A stretch of 64,000 nucleotides of DNA, taken from Manduca sexta. Taxonomy: Eukaryota > Arthropoda > Insecta > Lepidoptera > Sphingidae. Positions 56,223 to 64,000 of this stretch are shown one piece after another. Below the pieces are notes generated by a model that worked only from the letters and a program-made list of their open reading frames with translations, was not told the DNA's origin and searched no databases. The stretch spans positions 6,576,920 through 6,640,919 of the forward strand of contig NC_051129.1 of NCBI RefSeq assembly GCF_014839805.1, written 5' to 3'. The position numbers and the translations under genes were made by a program. The first letter of the stretch is position 1. Each line of letters begins with the position of its first letter.

Positions 56223-59200
56223 GTTCGGCGAGGCGGTGGTGTCGCCGCTGGGCGCGGGCGGCGCGGGCGGCGCGGGCGCGGCGAGCGGCGCGGGCGCGCG
56301 CTTCACGTTCGCGGAGGAGCCGCACGAGCCGCCCGCGCAGCACAGCACGCACCACGACACGCACGCCGACCTCGCGCCCGCCATGCCGCCGCCGCAGCCC
56401 GACCGCGCCACCACAGACTCGCGTCAGTGCTGCATTATTCATTTTTAAATTACATTTTGTTATACAGCCACGGCGAGTGAACTCTCCGCACCTGAAAGTA
56501 AAAGGAGTAAGGTCCAGATTGAGTGTCGATTGACTAGAGATAATTACCTTCCTCCAGTCGACACAATGACGTCAACCACTACGGCTGGTTTAACACGTCG
56601 TGTACGGGGCTCGCTATTTCGGCGGATACAAAATATATCCTACTGCTAGTCTCATTTGGTAATAAAAATGGATTTCTTTCAACATATACTCAACACAACA
56701 TTTATGATTCTCAAGCGGTATGAAGTTCGTCGAGTCAGCTAGTTATGAATAGTTTTTAAGGCTTTAAAAGAGCCCTTAACAGAGTCCCAGATTAAGGCAT
56801 TCCCTTAGTTCAATTCTTTCTTTATAGAAGATATAGACAATTATTAATTAGGTAGGAATTTAGAGGCAGCCTCCAAATGTGTGACAACTTACATGACAGT
56901 TAATATAATTTTCTATAAACCAGTAACAATATTTGGGAACGTCACAACTTCTGTTTCCTACTAGGTGTTAGGGTAACGCTTTCCTACCGAAAACAAACAC
57001 AGGTGACATGTAACACTCAATGATATAATATACCAAAAAAGTAGATATGCTTTTAGAACGCGCAATCTGAAGTCTCGGAATTTATTCCATATGGGAAACT
57101 ACGCTTAAATTACAAAAACTAGATGTTTATTTTGTTTGTACTGGTTTAATATTTTATTATCTCTTCTACACGTCACATCTACATCAATAATGTGCGTGTT
57201 AACTTCACACGGGACACTTTTTCGGTTTGATTAGTTCGAGGTGTGACATATCTATGCTTTTTGTATTAGTCATTGATAAAATGACGATGCTAGTACACGA
57301 TGGTATTGAAAAGGCGCAATCGAATAGTTATAATTTAGTAATTAATTATAATTGATCTCTTGTTCTGCTTGAGCAAGGTTGTCGACTCCGCGCGTCATCC
57401 GATTGATATGTGTGTTACATTACGGTTTTTTTAAAGTAATAGTTATAGGTATCTAATCAATACAATATATTACTTTTGTTTTTCCTTACATTTAGTAGTG
57501 ACTCTTCTGTGGTGTTAGCACCGTAAGCTATAACATGTATATTTTTAAAATAATAATAAATTTACTGGATTTGCATATAGAATGAAGTTTTTGGGTATCA
57601 TAATTGCGTATGTCGAATTGATATGTTCTGAACTCTTCTAATTAAGCAATTTCAATAAGAATGGTATCACCATCCTTCCGTTCCTATTCCTCTCGTGATT
57701 TTAGTTGTACGTTACGCGTTATAATACGTTATGCGATATGCGTTTTTAGCAAGTTGCAAAACTAATTTGGCTTGATATTTAGAACCAATCGTCTACCAGA
57801 ATTCATTATAAAAAAGTAACCATGGCACCCATCAAAATGCGTTAGAATATTACTGTTATCACAGAATTTCGTCATGGAATTAAGTAATAACTTACGGAAT
57901 AACTCCACATACACTAGAGTGACTAGACATATTTATTTGAAAATTGGGTACATATTAGACATCCTAAACAAAGTGTATACTGGGCATCCAAAAGAATGTT
58001 ATAGCTACAACCATCTAGGTGAGTGGAAAGGTTACGTCGGTTTCACCGATCATACGGTCTAATGGGAGTATAGTATTATCCAGGCGAGCTTGGGACCTAG
58101 TTCCTAACCTCTGTATCGTGTTGCTGCTCGGAACCGTCCCAGCGCAATACCGCACTGTGGCACCTCTTTAATTGAGGGTGCTGAGACGCCCCCGTACGTT
58201 GGATGCCTTTGAAGTCTACGACATCGAGAAATCGACTACCCTAATTGTCGTTCATCTCGGAGTCGCTGTATTCGAGCGCGCAACCCCCCTACTGTTCGCC
58301 CCGCGATTCCCTACAAGACCCAATTAGTCGCCTCTTACGACAGGCAGGGGATGCAGTGACGGCATTCTGTAGACGTTACCGAGCCACAAGTAATAAGGTA
58401 TGCAAAATTTGCCAGTCCGCACTAGGCCACGGTGGTAGATTATGGCATAGATCTTGTCAGTAGCAGAGATGGCCCGTGCGCACTAGTGGGACGACTGTAT
58501 AAAATACAAGGCTGGTAATATTTTATTAAGTATTGACATGCATCTTAAAATAAATTTTAGTTTCCGCAACTGTTTAAATAAACGTTTAAGAGTAACCAAC
58601 GACGGCTCACGATGAATTATAGTTTTTTTAAATATATTTATTGTTACGTCTGTCTTGAGAATAATCAAGGCTAATAAAATAAGCTTATGACTCCAGATAA
58701 CAGCATTATGTTCTAACGCTATTGTCACAGTAATATCTTATGGATAACATTCAGCAATCTTGTTTTTCAGTCATTATATCCAATCCAATAATCTAAGAAC
58801 AATGCATATTGTGTCTAGATTGGCCTGTTTATATCCTATAATAGGACTGTTAAGTGGTAATTGGAGTTCCTTTGTACCTAGTTCCAAAAAACGGATGTGT
58901 TTTGCTGTTGCATTTCGTGCGATCAGTGGGGGATGTAAATTAGGTCGACTGGTTCTGTAATCTGTATAATTAATCGTTTGTTGATGAATATCAACTTGCT
59001 TGGGATTGGAGGACTCTGTACTAAAATACAGGCTCCGAAATGAAAACAATACTTTTGTGCTATATTTATTTAAGTATAATTGTGCTGATATCAATCCCCA
59101 CGAACATATACATTAATCGATTCAGCAACGCAAAAAAAACGAGAAATAGTATGAGCACGCTCGCGCATTATTATACAAATAATAAAATAGTGATCGTTCT

Positions 59201-61037
59201 TTGATTTATCGCTAGCATTATATTTTCAATTCTATCACAATTAAATAAGGACACTATTTTATTATCAATAGAAATTGGCGGGGCTAAGTTTCAATGATTT
59301 GGGTGCCTATTCACCAAAGCGGAACGGAGCTGTGTTATTAACTAATAGAATTGCATAAAATGTTTCTAATATATTGTGTACTTCTATCTTTCTTAGATTA
59401 GTATCGTATTTACTTCAACGAAAATTTTAGGTCGTTATGTGACCGTGACCTGGAGTATCACATAATCTTATTAACTAAATGCCATATTTAGGACCTGAGG
59501 CAGGTGACAATCATGATTGGGAGGAGTCAAGAGCAGAAGAAGAAACAACAGCTGTTAGTTCACAGGGCAGCGAACCTTCATCACCTCATCAGGTATAGCC
59601 ATTTCAATACTTGTTTTTTTATCTTTCGACACGAAATGTGGTGATTGAAGCTGGCGACACAAGATCAAGATATTAAGAGGAACACACAGTCGTAAAAATA
59701 TTTTGTGATGTCATAAATTGATTCGATCGCCTATGATACAATTTATATTATGTTTATAACAGTAAGCGATATAAGCGATGATAGATTATATCAAACGGAA
59801 TTTGAATTTTTGGCTGAAATCAGCAATATGTTAAACATGACTGTGTCGAGTGATTTGCTCTTTGATCCCAAAAATAAAGAGAAATCTGAAATAAAGGCGA
59901 ATATAAATTTTGTCAAAATCAATATTCCCGTTTCTTCCTAACGCACTACGTAGATGTCTGAGGTTAGAAAGGTACATTAATATTTGCAATAAATTTATAA
60001 TAGTATTTATTTATTACGTTATAACTACAATTTACTAACGCCAATATAATACAAATAACATGTAATAGTTGTTTCATGGCCAATTCCAATAAACTATCTC
60101 AACCGCTGACTACGCGTTTATAGTATAAACAAACTAATTAAAGTGTAATTTTTAAGTATATCAAACAAACTTCCTTGATTGGTCCGTTTTCACTATGGAA
60201 CTCACGCGACAGGAGCGGATAAGATCGTTTATAGGAATCTGTCAAATCTAATACAACTACTAACCATATAATGTACTTATCACTAGATGTAACTACTAGG
60301 AAAATCATGGATACTATGCAGCCCTTAAAAAAGGAATTGAAATTAGGGAAGGTTGGAGGCATGTTTGAGCCATCAGAATACTCACTCACCATATGCATGA
60401 CACGCAACAGCAATCTGTCGCTTTGGTTTCAGTGAGATAATTGTGGTATCCCAGTCAATTAAACCATTCATACTGTACCATTCATACCGCGTAAACATAT
60501 GTTTACGCTGTGGCTCTACCACTGGACCGTACGAAACGCAACAGCATTATTGCACTGCTATATCTGCTGCTATAGCTGCTTCATATGGGATAATGGCAAC
60601 CTGGTTAAATCGGTTCATTGAGTTGTAAACTGTGGCTGCAAAAATAGTTCCCGCTTTTAACCACTCCGATTTTAGGTAACATGCTTTGTAAATTAGCAGG
60701 GTGGACACCTAAAAACCTGGTTCTCAGAGAAATCATTAAATAACGCGCTGCCCAAGGCGATTGTCCAGCTCACCACAAGCTACCACTGTTTGTAAATAAG
60801 ACCGTCGGCGTTTCTCTGACTTTTATGAAATGATACATATTTATTATAAGCAATTAATGGATAGGTTTACAGACTAATTGAAATTAAAGAACTAACTTTA
60901 CTTCCAGAGTATATTATGGAATCTTTAAACATACTTTATAAAATTTTGCATGAGCCCTGTGAGGGCTGAGAGGTTTTATTGAAAAAGTATATAAAATTGC
61001 TATTGAGATAGTTTATTGGTTTTAGTCATAAATCAAT

Positions 61038-61128
<91 letters not shown>

Positions 61129-62699
61129 CGATATTTTACCTATTAAATTACTAACCTGTTTATTATCCGACGCCAAAGGAATGGAGAGGAGAGGTTAGAG
61201 GCAAATTATTCGTCGTATTTTTTTTTTCTTTCGTTAGCGTAAATTTTTGTATCCCGTGGTCCGATTTAAATAATTATTTGCGTTGGATTTTATATAGGTT
61301 CAGAATGGTCCCATTTTAATTTAATTGGTATGATCTTGTACTTTGAAGATGGAAAACGGAACTAACTACTCCTAATTGAATAGGATTTCGATGGTGCTTT
61401 TTGCATTGGATTCAATATAGCTCAAGATACTAATAAAGAATATATAATAATAATAATAATAATAAAGAAATATTAAATCTCATGCAATGTAATCTCCTTT
61501 TCAATTCGAATTTATTTTGTTTATATGCACATTAAATATTTTTGGATTTGGTACCTAATTTAAATTGCAAGCTAAGTTAGTAACAAACAAATACACCAAA
61601 GTAATGTCATATTTAAAATAGATACCGACTACAAAATAAAATAATGTTTATATAAAGATAAAAACACGAAGAAGATGAAAATGAACATGAAAAGAAGATT
61701 ACATTGCTTGTGTTTTAATAATAAAAAATATATATAGGTATGTAAAAGTGGAAGCAAATGGACATGTGTATCAGCCGAGGATCAGATCATGTCTGCTTAT
61801 AAATATACCTACATAATATTACCAGCCAGCCTATATCATATCATACCATTTTAGATTTCTCTATGAACTATTTGATCCTAACGTGTTATATATAAACATG
61901 TATCGATTAAACGAATTTTCTTAATAAGCTTATTGTATAAGTGACCTCGTTTAAAATTCGCAAAAAAAATAATTATTGGTTTAATTGAGTAAAAAAAAAG
62001 TTTTAGAAATCGTCTTCGTCCGTATCTGAGGGTTATCGAATTCTGCCAAAGATAAGGCAAGTGCATAGGTAAGTGGAGAATCATATGGGGGAGTAATCCT
62101 AACTTTTTTGCATAACTTGGCTAATAAGCAACTGGATTACCTGATAATAAATATCAGCACCTTGAATACCCACCGTGACAGATTTGCCTAAAATTGTATG
62201 TTAACAAAATGAAGATTGAAAATTTGCAACTTGGCAATCTCGTTGATCGCACAAATCACAAACGCAAAGCCAATAACTACGAATCGCGTTTCATTAACAA
62301 TGGCAGAACTTCGCGGCTACTTTAATGCCATTTCAGAGGCACCGCGCCAATGGTATTGTAGACAGAACTGTACAAAGGCGCCTCTCCTTACTACGTAACT
62401 AACTTCATATTGACATTTTGTAAGTAATTCTAAAATAATCATATACCGTAACCGGGTTTCTAATGAGATGTAGAATTTTAATAGGGGTTGTGGAAACTAG
62501 TAATTAATGGCACGTGACGTCCGATAGATGGCGGAGGAAGGTCGTGAGGCGGAAGCGAGCGCGCCCGCGCGCGCGCGCCCGCGCTCGCCGCTCGCGCCGC
62601 ACGCGCCCGCCGCGCACGCCGCGCACGCCGCGCACGCCGCGCACGCCGCGCACGCCGCGCACGCCGCCCCGCACAACCACCGCTGGATGCGCGCCGCAG
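56223..62699 (+). CDS. Tpr: Tpr/Megator exons 11-13 (C-terminal tail, incomplete)
   Basis: Exon 11 (56223-56422) starts with the single base needed to complete the codon left by exon 10 and encodes FGEAVVSPLGAGGAGGAG, continuing the RRNDG-F-EA motif seen in vertebrate TPR. It is Gly/Ala-, then His/Pro-rich. Exon 12 (59492-59592) encodes PEAGDNHDWEESRAEEE then SSQGSEPSSPHQ. Exon 13 (62528-62699) starts MAEEGREAEAS and contains an AAH repeat; it leaves one base, so at least one more exon lies beyond the window. Phases agree at 11-12 and 12-13. Exons 11 and 12 are well supported; exon 13 rests on splice sites, frame and composition only. Exons 1-13 total 6655 bases, about 2218 residues, near the length of fly and human Tpr. 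Confidence 0.78.
56423..59491 (+). other. Tpr intron 11
   Basis: 3.07 kb. Holds a dispersed-repeat block at about 58060-58510. Other open frames (57874-58062, 58774-59094) have no recognisable product. Confidence 0.5.
58060..58510 (+). repeat. Composite dispersed repeat in Tpr intron 11
   Basis: Contains GTCGCCTCTTACGACAGGCAG and GCCAGTCCGCACTAGGCCAC plus GTGGGACGACTGTATAAAAT, blocks I recognise as ends of common lepidopteran mobile elements. GC-rich against its AT-rich surroundings. Confidence 0.5.
59593..62527 (+). other. Tpr intron 12
   Basis: 2.9 kb, AT-rich, with the AT microsatellite and an ATA run at about 61440-61470. No exon recognised. Confidence 0.45.
61041..61123. repeat. AT dinucleotide microsatellite
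   Basis: About 41 uninterrupted AT units in a Tpr intron. Length is likely polymorphic and may be unreliable in the assembly. Confidence 0.95.
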
Positions 62700-62819
62700 G
62701 TATATCATTCGGTCTATTTCATCTTCTTGTCTTGCGGGGAAACTTGGAAACATTCAACGTTTTAGAAGTGAATCCACAAACTGCTAGTAGATTTGTATGA
62801 AATTTATTTCACGACAAGC

Positions 62820-63130
62820 CTATTCCCGGATTTACTAGGCCTCTCACATACCACGGTTTGGCGGGTTAAGGACCACCGCAGTGTATTTCTGCCGCCAAAC
62901 AACATTGTACTAGCACTATTGTTTTTTTTTTTGTTTGTATGACCAATTAGTCATCATAACGATTGGGCATTACAAGACATGAGATCTTACATCTTGGTGT
63001 GACGAGCGCAGTGGAATATAACATAATTTGTAGCTCAAGTCTCAAAATGGTATTACTAGTATTTACGGGTGATCTTGTCGCTTATCACCAGACGCCTTAC
63101 TCGTTCATCATTCGGTTGACATCGACATAA
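62820..63130 (+). mobile_element. SINE-like fragment
   Basis: Shares the order of the SINE at 40174-40490: CCTCTCACATACC, a GACCACCGCAGTGT block, TTCTGCCGCC, TTACAAGACATGAGATCTTAC, GACGAGCGCAGTGGAATAT and CTTATCACCAGACGCC. Confidence 0.5.
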
Positions 63131-63319
63131 TTTTTCGGGCAAAATACTGAGTTACCGTTATCTCTTTCATATTTAAATTACTGTATATTATAGAACATCA
63201 TCATCCCGTTTATTTGTAAGGAGTTAAATCATCATAAGTGTTACTTCGCCTCCATGAAGAACATCATCATTGGAGCAAGCGCCATCGGTACGATGCCAGC
63301 GCCATCTACTTAAAATCAG

Positions 63320-63660
63320 ATTAATAATTCCCATATATTTCCCACGGGAGAAAATGACCAGGATAAAAATATCTTATGTGTTAATCTACATCATGGTCTA
63401 TTCGTGTGCCAAATTTCATCCAAATCCATTCAACAGTCACTATTTCTTTTTTTTTTTGTTGTGTTTGTTATTATCAGGAGATGGTTCTTATGAAAGAAAA
63501 AATAAAAAAAATTGCACGGTAAATTAGAAAATTTAAGAAAACTTAACAAAAATATTAATTTTATATAACTGTGAATTATTTGAAGTAACTGTCAGCCATT
63601 GACAGAATGCGCGCTGCAAATTCATAGTTAAAACGGGACAACGTGTGTCGGGTCAACTAG
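63320..63660 (+). repeat. Dispersed repeat fragment near the window end
   Basis: TTCCCACGGGAGAAAAT, ATGTGTTAATCTACATCATG and CCAAATTTCATCCAAATCC, ending near GACAACGTGTGTCGGGTCAA-CTAGT, belong to another recurrent moth repeat. The rest to 64000 shows no gene; a further Tpr exon should lie beyond. Confidence 0.4.
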
Positions 63661-64000
63661 TATACGTATAAAAAACGTATTTTTATATCCATATTATATT
63701 GCTATGGTCAATTGTAAATTGATATAATATTCAATAGAAAAGGTCTCTGGATGTTATGAAAATAGATTAGGCACGTAACTGCGTCTAAACGTTAATGTCA
63801 AAGTTTGCGGTCATTGTAAAGACTTAATGCGTATTAGAGTTATAATATCGATCAGTTACATTCAGAAACAAGCATAGTGCATAGACTAAACTGCAGTAGT
63901 AGAAAATTCTGTGAGTGTGGACGCATGAAAAATCTTTGTCTGCCGACTGGATAAAAATAAACACATACGTCGCTTCATGTTTTGTTTATATAGTGTCACA

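Noticed and set aside
57874..58062. 62-codon open frame in Tpr intron 11
   Set aside because: Intronic and without motif.
59750..59941. 63-codon open frame in Tpr intron 12
   Set aside because: Non-repetitive peptide but no homology and no acceptor/donor pair that keeps Tpr phase.

Overview
The window looks like an intermediate-depth nuclear scaffold from a moth or butterfly. The evidence is AT-rich sequence, short GT-AG introns, insect versions of conserved eukaryotic genes, and many copies of lepidopteran-type repeats: Helitrons that start TCTATACT and end in a GC hairpin plus CTAG|T, SINE-like pieces and RTE-like tails. Two 500-N placeholders (15233-15732 and 51533-52032) divide it into three contigs. 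No bacterial features, CRISPR array, tRNA or rRNA were recognised.

Contig 1 (1-15232) holds the last coding exon of peptide O-xylosyltransferase (oxt, +), then a decayed TTAA-flanked DNA transposon (1989-5267) with a transposase relic. Next is RecQ4 helicase on the minus strand (6400-10159), whose reading frame is broken by two single-base slips. The contig ends in a dead non-LTR retrotransposon (about 10962-15110) split by a 2.26-kb Harbinger-type element with a TTA target duplication.

Contig 2 (15733-51532) carries Tpr/Megator, the nuclear-pore basket coiled-coil protein, on the minus strand (exon 1 at 31098, giant exon 2 at 22174-27066, tail exons down to 16178). Divergent from it is Pka-R1, the type I regulatory subunit of cAMP-dependent protein kinase (+, seven exons, 37018-42829, complete at 379 aa). 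Between them lie a hAT-like element (8-bp target duplication) stuffed with a Helitron and a non-LTR fragment, and a long foldback repeat. After Pka-R1 is a nearly complete Gypsy-type LTR retrotransposon (44814-50235, minus).

Contig 3 (52033-64000) starts with a near-identical, inverted copy of the beginning of contig 2 (52033-54874 matches the reverse complement of 15733-18576). It then continues with the next Tpr exons on the plus strand (56223-62699). Splice phases join exon 10 of contig 2 to exon 11 of contig 3 exactly. The simplest reading is that contig 2 was placed in the wrong orientation and that the 2.84-kb overlap was not merged. If contig 2 is flipped, Tpr is one gene of at least 2218 codons reading left to right across the second gap. 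The contig 3 copy of the overlap has several frame-breaking indels, and the contig 2 copy has none.

I found no convincing unknown biological system. The strongest non-obvious signals are the misassembly, the nested transposons with recoverable target sites, the foldback repeat upstream of Pka-R1 and the two matching frame slips in RecQ4.
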